A DNA stretch of 64,000 nt from Microbulbifer agarilyticus (GTDB taxonomy: Bacteria; Pseudomonadota; Gammaproteobacteria; Pseudomonadales; Cellvibrionaceae). The position numbers were made by a program, and so were the translations under genes. The stretch covers positions 1,054,001-1,118,000 of the forward strand of contig NZ_CP019650.1 in the NCBI RefSeq assembly GCF_001999945.1. The letters run 5' to 3'. Of this stretch, positions 44,747-52,798 are shown in pieces (position 1 is the stretch's first letter; every line of letters begins with the position of its first letter). The notes beneath the pieces are model-generated. The model searched no databases and was not told the DNA's origin. It was given only the letters and a program-made list of their open reading frames with translations.

Positions 44747-44762
44747 ATGACAGCGCTATCAT
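44747..44762. promoter_or_regulatory. LacI-family operator, proximal copy, before the second receptor
   Basis: ATGACAGCGCTATCAT is identical to the distal copy except for the last base, and starts exactly 25 bp after it. The repeated sequence AGCTATCAA lies between the two. Confidence 0.75.
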
Positions 44763-44832
44763 TTGGCGGTACAAGGTGAATAAAAAATTTCTAACCAAAC
44801 CTTTATATCTATAAAAAAGGAAGGGGAAATCG

Positions 44833-47376
44833 ATGCTTAAGCGCAACAAACTCGCTCTCTCGATCAGTGCGGCTGTACTGAGTGGTGGCCTGATGGCTCC
44901 GCTGGCAGTTGCTCAAACTGATGCTCTCGAAGAAGTTACCGTTACCGGTATTCGTGGAGCTCTACAGGATGCAATCAGCACCAAACGCGATTCCTACTCT
45001 ATTGTGGACGCGATCTCTGCAGAAGATATTGGCAAGTTCCCAGACAAAAACGTTGCAGAATCACTGCAGCGCGTTCCTGGTGTAACTATCCAGCGCCAGT
45101 TCGGTGAAGGCGCAGCGGTATCTATCCGTGGTGCCGGTAATGACCTGACTCTTACCACGCTGAACGGCCAGAACGTTGCGTCTACCGGTTGGTTTGTACT
45201 GGAGCCTGCCAAGCGTAGCTTCAACTATGAACTGCTGCCGTCCGAGCTGGTTGGAAACATCGAAGTGTACAAAACTTCCCAGGCTGACCTTGCTGAAGGC
45301 GGCGTGGGCGGTACCGTAGTTATTAATACTCGCAAGCCTCTGGATCTCGATCCGCTGACTCTTCAGGCTTCAGTCGAAGCTTCTCGTCAGTCTGATTCCG
45401 ACTCTACCGACCCGCAGTTCTCCGGTCTGGCGAGCTGGAAAAATGATTCCGAAACTTTCGGTGTTCTGGTTTCCGCTGTTTCCCAAGAGCGTCTGCTGCA
45501 GCGTCAAGGTAACGAAGCGTTCTGGGAGTGGGGTGCCGGCCCAGTTGCATTTGAGCAGGAGCGTAAGCGCTCTGCGTTGAACGCAACTTTCCAGTACCAG
45601 CCTACTGAAAACCTGGATATCGTGCTGAATGCCATCGATATGCAGATGGAGGCAGACAACACCAACTACGCACTGTGGCTGACTCAGGGTAACTGTGGCT
45701 GGTGTGGTGTTGATGTCGATCCGGCAGACCAGCTGAATGGCACCACTGCACGTGGTCCGTTGAACGTGGCGTTCCTGCAGGCGCGTCCGCGTGAAGCAAC
45801 CATGAATTCCGACGTGTTTGACCTGTCTGTCACCTATTCTGGTGAAGGTTACGAAGCGAGCTTCCAGGCTGGTTCGACTTCTTCAACCGGTGGAACCGAC
45901 TTTGAAATGGCTGTCGACGACGGCTCTGGTGGCTTTGCACTGGACGGCGCTAGCTACGACTTCTTCGGTGGCGGTCAATCCTGGGATCTGAACGGTTTCG
46001 ACTTGGGTAGCTACGATCCAGGTTCCCTGTCTATGCAGACTGGAGCTAACTTCAATGCGACCCCGAAAACCGACGAAGAAACTTACTTCCAGGCGGACGT
46101 AGAGTTTGACGTGGAATTTGGTGCGATTAACGCAATCAAGACCGGTATTAAAACTGCTGATCACAACTCCACCAGCCGTCGCTTTGAGTTCACCCAGGTA
46201 GATGGCTTTGATCCGATTATCTCCACCGACGGCATTATCAACGGCACAATCGATGCGGGTGCTGGTAGTTACCAGATTCCTCGCCTGAATGACGATGCGC
46301 TGAAAGCGTGGGCCAAAGCTTCCGTTACCGGTAAGGTTGAGGATCTCGGCTCTTACAGTGAGATCGATGAGACCAATTCTTCGGTCTACGCTATGGCTAC
46401 CTACGAGGTTGGTGATGTACGCGGTAACTTCGGTCTGCGCTACGTAACCACAGATGCCACTTCTGTCTACTACATTGACGGTGTGCGCACCGAAACTGAC
46501 GCTGACTACTCTGTTGTTCTGCCGAGCTTTAACCTGGCATACAACTTGAGCGACGATGTGGTTGTCCGCGCTGCAGCCGCCAAGGTAATGGCTCGTCCGC
46601 AATACGTAGACATGTACGTAAACCCGAGCCCCATCGGTGCCAACGACGAAATCGACAATAACCAGTTCTGGGTGGTTGGTAACGTTGGTCTTGAGCCTTT
46701 CCTGGCTAACCAGTTTGATCTGGGCTTGGAGTACTACTTCGCAGAGGGCTCTCTGATTTCTGGTGGTGTTTTCTACAAAGACGTTAGTAACTTTGTAACC
46801 ATCAGTGAGTACAGTGCTTCCGCGAGCGAGGTTCCGTTTGAATTGCCTGCTAGTGAGCAGCCATTTGGCTGGACTGTTCAGGAAAAAGACAACGGTGAAA
46901 GCGCAACAATTACCGGTATCGAGCTGGGTTATCAGCAAGACTTCGGTAACGGTTTCGGCGCTATCGTGAACTACACCTGGACCGACACTGATACCGATGA
47001 GGCAACTTTCACCGACGGTAACCCGTTCCTGAGCGATAGTTCCGAGAATGTGTATAACCTGACTGGTTACTACGAAAACGACATGTTCTCTGCTCGTATT
47101 GCATACAACTGGCGCAGTGAGTACATGCTCCGTGAGTCGGGCTCATACGGAAACCGTTTGCACGACGATTTCGGTAGTCTGGATCTGAGCGCGGTTTGGT
47201 ATGCCACTGAGAACCTGGATGTTAAGCTCGACGTGAACAACCTGCTGGCAGAAGAATCTGTTCAGCTGGGTAATAATGCTCAGCCCGCTCCGGGAAGTGG
47301 TTTCACTGGCGGCTTCCCGCTGTACGAGTACGAAACCGCTCGCCGCATCAACATTGGAGCTTCTTACAAGTTCTAA
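44833..47376 (+). CDS. TonB-dependent receptor, Xanthomonas/Caulobacter carbohydrate type
   Basis: An outer-membrane receptor of 847 aa. The signal peptide ends near residue 27 (PLAVAQ), followed by a TonB-box-like ALEEVTVTGIRGAL. The plug begins SIVDAISAEDIGKFPDKNVAESLQRVPGV (abridged), which is characteristic of the large family of receptors found beside sugar catabolic genes in Xanthomonas, Caulobacter and Alteromonadales. The barrel ends in RRINIGASYKF with terminal Phe. The gene follows two LacI-type operators shared with nagK and the pgi run, so uptake of chitin- or GlcNAc-derived oligosaccharides is a reasonable guess, not shown. A terminator separates it from sapC, but sapC and the halogenase genes continue on the same strand. 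Confidence 0.92.
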   Translation: MLKRNKLALSISAAVLSGGLMAPLAVAQTDALEEVTVTGIRGALQDAISTKRDSYSIVDAISAEDIGKFPDKNVAESLQRVPGVTIQRQFGEGAAVSIRGAGNDLTLTTLNGQNVASTGWFVLEPAKRSFNYELLPSELVGNIEVYKTSQADLAEGGVGGTVVINTRKPLDLDPLTLQASVEASRQSDSDSTDPQFSGLASWKNDSETFGVLVSAVSQERLLQRQGNEAFWEWGAGPVAFEQERKRSALNATFQYQPTENLDIVLNAIDMQMEADNTNYALWLTQGNCGWCGVDVDPADQLNGTTARGPLNVAFLQARPREATMNSDVFDLSVTYSGEGYEASFQAGSTSSTGGTDFEMAVDDGSGGFALDGASYDFFGGGQSWDLNGFDLGSYDPGSLSMQTGANFNATPKTDEETYFQADVEFDVEFGAINAIKTGIKTADHNSTSRRFEFTQVDGFDPIISTDGIINGTIDAGAGSYQIPRLNDDALKAWAKASVTGKVEDLGSYSEIDETNSSVYAMATYEVGDVRGNFGLRYVTTDATSVYYIDGVRTETDADYSVVLPSFNLAYNLSDDVVVRAAAAKVMARPQYVDMYVNPSPIGANDEIDNNQFWVVGNVGLEPFLANQFDLGLEYYFAEGSLISGGVFYKDVSNFVTISEYSASASEVPFELPASEQPFGWTVQEKDNGESATITGIELGYQQDFGNGFGAIVNYTWTDTDTDEATFTDGNPFLSDSSENVYNLTGYYENDMFSARIAYNWRSEYMLRESGSYGNRLHDDFGSLDLSAVWYATENLDVKLDVNNLLAEESVQLGNNAQPAPGSGFTGGFPLYEYETARRINIGASYKF

Positions 47377-47403
47377 TAGCGAAGTAATTTCGTGATGTGA
47401 CGG

Positions 47404-47432
47404 AAAAAGGGAAGTTTTTGCTTCCCTTTTTT
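47404..47432 (+). terminator. Terminator between the second receptor gene and sapC
   Basis: Stem GGGAAG-TTTTTG-CTTCCC with five A before it and six T after it. It should lower transcription of the downstream genes relative to the receptor. Confidence 0.85.
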
Positions 47433-47492
47433 CGTATGAAAAATATACTAGGCGGGCTTTTTAGAATAACTTCCAATTGAATAAGGTGTTGT

Positions 47493-48209
47493 ATGGCCAC
47501 TGTAGAAGCCCCAAAAATCGTACCACTACGCAGTGACGTTCACGGTAAGCTGAAAGTTCGTGAATTGGGGACCTTTGAGCACGTTAAAGAGGCTCACATG
47601 GTGCCGGTAACTGCCCATGAGTTCTCTCGCCTGGGTGCTGAGTACCCGATCGTTTTCGTGAAGAACTCCGATACTGGACAATTCCAATCTGTTGCGCTTC
47701 TGAGCCTTAAAGTAGGTGAAAACCTGTTTGTTGATGGCGAAAACTGGAAAGGTGTTTTCGTTCCGGGTGCTGTGCGCAACCATCCTTTCGTTCTGGCTCC
47801 TGCCGGCGAAGATCAAGAGAAACTGATGGTTGGCTTGGTAGAGAACAGCCCCGTTGTCGGCGAAGAAGAGGGTAATGCCCTGTTCGACGACGCAGGCGAA
47901 GAGTCTGAGTACCTGAAGGCGAAGAAAGAGTCTCTGGTGGGCTACCTGGAAAGTGATCAGATGACTAAAGCTTTCATCGCGATTCTTGCCGAGAAGGACC
48001 TGCTGACCACTCAGAATGTTGCTGTTAATGCTGGTGGTGAGAAGATCAACCTGACCGGTATTTACATGATCGATGAGAAGAAGCTGAACGAGCTGAGCGA
48101 AGAAGACTTTGCGGACTTCCGTAAGCGTGGCTTCCTGCCGCCGCTGTACGCGCAGCTGGGTTCCATGCATCAGTTCTCCCGACTGGCCAAAATGCAGGCT
48201 GGTGTTTAA
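47493..48209 (+). CDS. SapC family protein
   Basis: A protein of 238 aa resembling the SapC family (PF07277 type), named after a Campylobacter S-layer-associated protein but common beside TonB receptors and halogenase-like genes in Alteromonadales and Caulobacterales. No signal peptide or membrane segment is visible. Recognisable parts are VPVTAHEFSRLGAEYPIVFVK, FVDGENWKGVFVPGAVRNHPF and the C-terminal SMHQFSRLAKMQ (given in part). Its function is unknown; linkage to receptors suggests a role in the same uptake system. It begins 60 bp after the terminator that follows the receptor gene and ends 22 bp before the first halogenase-like gene. Confidence 0.85.
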   Translation: MATVEAPKIVPLRSDVHGKLKVRELGTFEHVKEAHMVPVTAHEFSRLGAEYPIVFVKNSDTGQFQSVALLSLKVGENLFVDGENWKGVFVPGAVRNHPFVLAPAGEDQEKLMVGLVENSPVVGEEEGNALFDDAGEESEYLKAKKESLVGYLESDQMTKAFIAILAEKDLLTTQNVAVNAGGEKINLTGIYMIDEKKLNELSEEDFADFRKRGFLPPLYAQLGSMHQFSRLAKMQAGV

Positions 48210-48231
48210 TTTTTGAACTTAGTTCAATAGC

Positions 48232-49797
48232 ATGACTATCGATAGTAGTGAGCAAATCAAACGCGTATTGATAGTCGGAGGTGGCACAGCTGGCTGGTTG
48301 TCAGCTTGCCACCTTGCTAAAAAGCTAGCCTCCTCCTCCCCAGCTGGCGTTCAGGTTACGCTGGTTGAGTCTGAAAATATCCCCACAATTGGTGTTGGTG
48401 AAGGTACGGTTCCGGCGATTAGGGATTCCCTCCGTTACCTCGGCATCAGTGAAACCGAATTCATACGTGAGTGTGATGCCACATTCAAGCAGGGTATCAA
48501 GTTTGCGAATTGGGTCCGCCCTCCCGGAACCTCTGGAGCAGACTACTACCACCATATTTTTGATTACCCGGATAATCAGTTTGGCGATTTAACACCTTAC
48601 TGGTTGCAAGGTGCGGCAGACGGCAGTTATGTGGATACCGTAGCCGTACAGGGTGCGGTCTGTGATAGCGGGCTTGGCCCCAAAGATATGACGGTACCCG
48701 AGTACGAGGGACATACCAGTTATGCTTATCATTTGGATGCTGCCAAGTTTGCGCGCTTACTCACACGTCACGGTGTAAAGAAGCTGGGTGTAAAACACCT
48801 GCTCGCTGATGTTCAGAGTGTTTTGCGCGATGAGTCTGGTGATATTACTGCGGTTAAAACGGTCGCGGGTGAGCAGCTGGAAGCTGATTTATTCGTCGAC
48901 TGTACGGGATTCGCCTCACTTCTGCTTGGGCAGTCGTTAGGGGTGAAGTTCGTAGATAAGCGCGATGTATTGTTTGCGGACTATGCGTTGGCTGCACAAA
49001 TACCCAACCAGAGCAAAGACGCCCCAATTCCAAGCTTTACTATATCCACTGCTCAAGAAAGCGGGTGGATATGGGACATTGGTCTATCCGAACGTCGTGG
49101 TACCGGGTATGTCTATTCAAGCGATCACACGAGCCATGACAGGGCTGAATCCGTTTTTCGGGATTATCTGGACGATAAGACGGGTGATCTGTCTATTCGA
49201 AGAATTCCGATGCGAGTGGGATATCGCGAAACTTTTTGGCAAAACAATTGTGTGGCTATTGGTTTGTCCCAGGGGTTTGTTGAGCCTTTAGAGGCAACCG
49301 GCATACTTGTTTATGATGCCGCAGCACGAATGCTCGCAGATATTTTCCCGGCAAATAAATCGGCGATGCCGATAGTCGCGAAACAGTTTAATCAGGCTGT
49401 GCAGTACTCATGGGATTGTGTAATTGACTTTATCAAATTGCACTATTGCATTAGTGGTCGTCGAGATCATGCGTTTTGGGTTGATAACTGTGACACACGC
49501 TCAATTCCTGATTCGCTCCAGGAAAAATTAGCTCTCTGGAAATTCCAGCCGCCAAGTGCATATGATTTTCCGAGTAAATTCGGAATTTTTAATTTGGCAA
49601 ACTATCAGTACGTTCTATACGGAATGGAATTTGAGACGACGCTGTCCGCAGGAAGTTCTGGGTGGTACACGCGTATGTCAGAAGCTGTAAGCAGAATTCA
49701 AGAAATTTCGATGTTCTCTAAGCAGTTGCTAGGTGCGTTGCCTGAGCATCGGGTGCTTATTGAACGTATTAAAAAATACGGTCTACAAAAAATTTAG
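48232..49797 (+). CDS. Flavin-dependent tryptophan-halogenase-like protein, copy 1
   Basis: A 521-aa protein of the flavin-dependent halogenase fold. The FAD-binding GGGTAGW is at 16-22, GVGEGTVPAI at about 54-63, and a lysine (K86 in ATFKQGIKF) stands where PrnA has its catalytic Lys79. The second hallmark, WxWxIP, reads W279-I-W281-D-I283-G, so the proline is missing. Known halogenases use FADH2, oxygen and halide; whether this protein halogenates anything is open, and the many homologues beside sugar receptors suggest another substrate than tryptophan. It lies 22 bp after sapC and 6 bp before a second homologue. Its codons look richer in A and T than those of the flanking genes. Confidence 0.85.
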   Translation: MTIDSSEQIKRVLIVGGGTAGWLSACHLAKKLASSSPAGVQVTLVESENIPTIGVGEGTVPAIRDSLRYLGISETEFIRECDATFKQGIKFANWVRPPGTSGADYYHHIFDYPDNQFGDLTPYWLQGAADGSYVDTVAVQGAVCDSGLGPKDMTVPEYEGHTSYAYHLDAAKFARLLTRHGVKKLGVKHLLADVQSVLRDESGDITAVKTVAGEQLEADLFVDCTGFASLLLGQSLGVKFVDKRDVLFADYALAAQIPNQSKDAPIPSFTISTAQESGWIWDIGLSERRGTGYVYSSDHTSHDRAESVFRDYLDDKTGDLSIRRIPMRVGYRETFWQNNCVAIGLSQGFVEPLEATGILVYDAAARMLADIFPANKSAMPIVAKQFNQAVQYSWDCVIDFIKLHYCISGRRDHAFWVDNCDTRSIPDSLQEKLALWKFQPPSAYDFPSKFGIFNLANYQYVLYGMEFETTLSAGSSGWYTRMSEAVSRIQEISMFSKQLLGALPEHRVLIERIKKYGLQKI

Positions 49798-49803
49798 CAA
49801 CCT

Positions 49804-51318
49804 ATGAAGTCTCGCGCGATCAAAACATTGAATATTGTAGGTGGTGGTAGTGCGGGATGGATGACCGCAATTTACCTCAATCGCTATTTTAATCGCGATG
49901 TCAAGAACTATCAGATCAATGTCATAGAAAGCCCAGATATTGGAATTATCGGGGTTGGTGAAGCTACCGTTCACAGCATTCGTTTCTTTTTTGCTGCCAT
50001 GGGGTTGGATGAACGTGAGTTAATGGCAGAGACGAATGCAACCATCAAGTCGGGGATCATGTTCCGTAACTGGATGAAGCCGGTTGATGGTAATACCCAT
50101 GAATATTTCCATCCATTTGATCAGCAGCAACCCGGTGGCTCGGTAGATATCTCTACGGCATGGTTCGTCGGGGGGCGGTCTGATCGGCAGCGTTATGATG
50201 AAGGTGTCAGCTTAAATTCTCACCTAATTAAATCGGGGCAGTGTCCTAAAAGTGGCTCCTCTCCCCAGTTTCAAGCCATTGCGCCTTATGGATACCATCT
50301 CGACGCAACGCTTTTGGCGCGTTTTCTGCGTCGAAAAGCGGTCGAGCAAGGCGTTTGCCATATTGAAGCAACTGTTCTCGATGCTGAGGTTGAGCAGGGG
50401 GAGATTCTTTCTGTAGCAACGGATCAGGGAAGTTTTTCCGGGGATTTCTTTGTTGATTGCACAGGGTTTCGCGGTTTATTAATCGATAAGCTTCAGAAAG
50501 ATAATTGGGAGTCATTCTCTGGCGTTTTGCCTTGCGACAAGGCTGTCGCTATTCAGCGGGAGATGCCAGAAGGTGCGACTCCGCGTCCGTATACGGTTGC
50601 TACAGCGCTATCCAGTGGTTGGGCTTGGCAAATCGATTTGGTTAATCGGCAGGGTAGTGGCTATGTCTATGACAGTAGCCGGCTGTCGCCGGAGCAGGCC
50701 GAAAGTGAGTTGCGGAGCTTTTTGGGGACTGATGCTAGCGTAATCAAGTGTACGCATTTGGATATGAAAGTTGGCTGCCGAAAAGATACTTGGGTTGGAA
50801 ACTGTGTTGCAGTTGGGTTGTCGGGGGGCTTTATCGAGCCTTTGGAGTCTACAGGCCTGCACATGATTCACTTGGGCGTGAGTTTGCTGGCAACGCACTT
50901 GGCAGGCGATGACGGAAGTGCTGTGTTACGCGCTTCATACAATGAAAAAATGCGGGGCTTCTACCAAGACCTAAAGCAGTTCATCGTCTTGCACTACTGC
51001 CTGTCTAATCGTGATGATTCTGAATTCTGGCGCAATGCTCCTGCGACCGTTGAGGGGTGTCACTGGTTGAACTCCAGATTGCCACTGTGGAAGCACAAGA
51101 TCTGTGAATACCAGGATTTTGCTGGTAGCTATGCGAGTATCTTTACGGATACGAATTATCGTTATGTGCTGTACGGGATGCAGCATTATCCCTCTCCCCG
51201 TTTTTCCATGTCTGATACGGAAGTTGGCACCATCTTTGGGCGGTTTGAGCAGCTTGTGGGTCGTGCGAAAACTGCCTCAATGGAACATGACAAATTTCTA
51301 AAGCTTGTACACGGCTAA
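49804..51318 (+). CDS. Flavin-dependent tryptophan-halogenase-like protein, copy 2
   Basis: A 504-aa relative of the preceding protein, clearly diverged from it. The FAD motif GGGSAGW is at 13-19, GVGEATVHSI near 50-59, and a lysine (K82 in NATIKSGIMF) corresponds to the catalytic lysine. The WxWxIP hallmark reads W273-A-W275-Q-I277-D, again without the proline. The C-terminal parts of both copies share patterns such as the YVLYGM near the end and a FIEPLEST/FVEPLEAT segment. Two tandem copies suggest either a heteromeric enzyme or two substrates. It starts 6 bp after copy 1 and so is surely co-transcribed. A flavin reductase partner is not seen in the window. Confidence 0.85.
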   Translation: MKSRAIKTLNIVGGGSAGWMTAIYLNRYFNRDVKNYQINVIESPDIGIIGVGEATVHSIRFFFAAMGLDERELMAETNATIKSGIMFRNWMKPVDGNTHEYFHPFDQQQPGGSVDISTAWFVGGRSDRQRYDEGVSLNSHLIKSGQCPKSGSSPQFQAIAPYGYHLDATLLARFLRRKAVEQGVCHIEATVLDAEVEQGEILSVATDQGSFSGDFFVDCTGFRGLLIDKLQKDNWESFSGVLPCDKAVAIQREMPEGATPRPYTVATALSSGWAWQIDLVNRQGSGYVYDSSRLSPEQAESELRSFLGTDASVIKCTHLDMKVGCRKDTWVGNCVAVGLSGGFIEPLESTGLHMIHLGVSLLATHLAGDDGSAVLRASYNEKMRGFYQDLKQFIVLHYCLSNRDDSEFWRNAPATVEGCHWLNSRLPLWKHKICEYQDFAGSYASIFTDTNYRYVLYGMQHYPSPRFSMSDTEVGTIFGRFEQLVGRAKTASMEHDKFLKLVHG

Positions 51319-51339
51319 CGTTGAGTGTGGGTCAAGTTT

Positions 51340-52380
51340 ATGAAACGCGCCTTATCCCGTTATTTGCCCTGGCTGCTGTGGCTCGGTGTGTTCTATTCGC
51401 TATGGGCTGTTTACGTCTTCGGCAATAATTTCTGGCCTCTTGTCACTGAACACTGGCCCATGGCTCTGTCTATGGCTGTTGGCAGCTATGCTGCCGGCTC
51501 TACCCCTATGGGTGGTGGTACGGTGGGATTTCCGGTTCTGGTGCTGTTATTTGATATGCCCGCGAGTCTAGGACGGGATTTCAGTTTTGCCGTACAGTCC
51601 ATCGGCATGGTCAGTGCCAGTATCTATATATTTTGTCGTCGGCAGGCGCTTGCCTGGGCGATGTTGCGCGGTGCCCTGCTCGGCAGTCTGATCGCTACGC
51701 CGCTGGGGATATTGTTTTTTGCCCCACTGGTACCGGATTTGTGGGTAAAGCTGACCTTTGCGGTGATCTGGGGAAGTTTTGGTCTGCTGCACCTCTATCG
51801 TCTCCGCGAGATTACCGCTCATGACCACCATGGTGACCCCCGGTGCCCGAAGGATTTCCGCATCGGTGTGCTGCTTGGTGCTGCTTCCGGATTTGTCGCT
51901 GTGTCGGTGACCGGTGTCGGTATTGATATGGTGGTGTATGCGGCGCTGGTTCTGCTATCCCGTGTGGATCTGAAGGTGGCCATCCCCACTTCTGTAGTCA
52001 TCATGGCGTTTTCTTCCGTGGTCGGAGTGGCGGTCAAGAGTGTCGCTGGCGACTGGCAGCCGGGGGTGCTGGACAATTGGCTCGCTGCGGCGCCTGTGGT
52101 GGCCCTTGGGGCGCCGTTAGGGGTGTTTGTGGTGGGTTTAATAGGCCGCACGCCCACACTGCTGGTGGTGGCGCTATTGTGCGTGGTTCAGTTCGTGTGG
52201 ACCTGTGTGTCTGAGTGGGGCTCTTTGGGTGCATCCGGGGTGGCGCTGGCGCTTCTCGGAATGGTGGCGTGTCTGGCGGGCTTTGAGGCGCTCAGATTGC
52301 TTGGGCTGCGCCGGGAGCAGCTGCGCAAGCGCAACTTTACTGCGTCTTCCGAGACTGAGGGCGTTGTTGCTGCGACTTGA
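51340..52380 (+). CDS. TauE/SafE family membrane permease
   Basis: A predicted inner-membrane protein of 346 aa with about eight or nine membrane segments, of the TauE/SafE (DUF81) family. Members are proposed exporters or importers of sulfite, sulfoacetate and other small anions. The family motifs GSYAAGSTPMGGGTVGFPVLVLLF and GAASGFVAVSVTGVGIDM (in part) repeat in the two halves. The ATG at 51340 is 21 bp after the second halogenase-like gene, so it is likely in the same operon. A GTG at 51325 is in frame. An anion carrier beside halogenase-like proteins could supply halide, but that is speculation. Its G+C content looks higher than that of the two preceding genes. Confidence 0.85.
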   Translation: MKRALSRYLPWLLWLGVFYSLWAVYVFGNNFWPLVTEHWPMALSMAVGSYAAGSTPMGGGTVGFPVLVLLFDMPASLGRDFSFAVQSIGMVSASIYIFCRRQALAWAMLRGALLGSLIATPLGILFFAPLVPDLWVKLTFAVIWGSFGLLHLYRLREITAHDHHGDPRCPKDFRIGVLLGAASGFVAVSVTGVGIDMVVYAALVLLSRVDLKVAIPTSVVIMAFSSVVGVAVKSVAGDWQPGVLDNWLAAAPVVALGAPLGVFVVGLIGRTPTLLVVALLCVVQFVWTCVSEWGSLGASGVALALLGMVACLAGFEALRLLGLRREQLRKRNFTASSETEGVVAAT

Positions 52381-52441
52381 TAGGGGTGAATCTGGCAGGC
52401 TTGGATGAGTGAGCAGAGGGCGGGTCAGATAGACGGCAAAT

Positions 52442-52475
52442 AAAAAAGGCGATTCCCTAGGGAATCGCCTTTTTT
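52442..52475. terminator. Perfect 34-bp palindromic terminator
   Basis: A completely self-complementary stretch: six A, GGCGATTCCC, TA, GGGAATCGCC, six T. It can terminate the TauE/SafE transcript and the oppositely directed tRNA transcript. Confidence 0.93.
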
Positions 52476-52482
52476 ATAAAGA

Positions 52483-52557
52483 TGGCTGGGGTGGAAGGAT
52501 TCGAACCTTCGCATGACGGGATCAAAACCCGCTGCCTTACCGCTTGGCTACACCCCA
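52483..52557 (-). tRNA. tRNA-Gln (anticodon TTG)
   Basis: On the minus strand the 75-nt sequence folds as a tRNA: acceptor TGGGGTG/CACCCCA with encoded GCCA end, anticodon loop TTTTGAT with TTG in the middle, and T-arm GGTTCGAATCC. It is identical to the gene at 57698-57772. It lies 36 bp from tRNA-Met and is probably co-transcribed with it. Confidence 0.95.
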
Positions 52558-52593
52558 GTGGTGTTCCGTGATGCTGGAATCACGAGAAGAAAA

Positions 52594-52670
<77 letters not shown>

Positions 52671-52798
52671 ACAAATAATCTCGGCTAACCGAGGGCGCGC
52701 ATTATCGGGCGACCTAGGGGGGCTGTCAACACCTTTTTGGTAAATTAATCAGTAGCTTAGCGCGCTATGCACTTTTACCACAGATTCCCGTGAGTGGA

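Larger units (their letters stand above)
44477..44832. other. Regulatory region before the second TonB receptor
   Basis: About 355 bp without a gene. It contains a 41-bp imperfect palindrome (44600-44640), two LacI-type operators (44722 and 44747) and the ribosome site AGGAAGGGG at 44818-44826. I could not fix the -35/-10 pair with confidence; TATCAT at 44757-44762, inside the second operator, is a candidate -10. Confidence 0.6.

Noticed and set aside
48232..51318. A halogenated antibiotic biosynthesis cluster
   Set aside because: No NRPS, PKS, tailoring or resistance genes are nearby; neighbours are a receptor, SapC and a permease under sugar-type operators.
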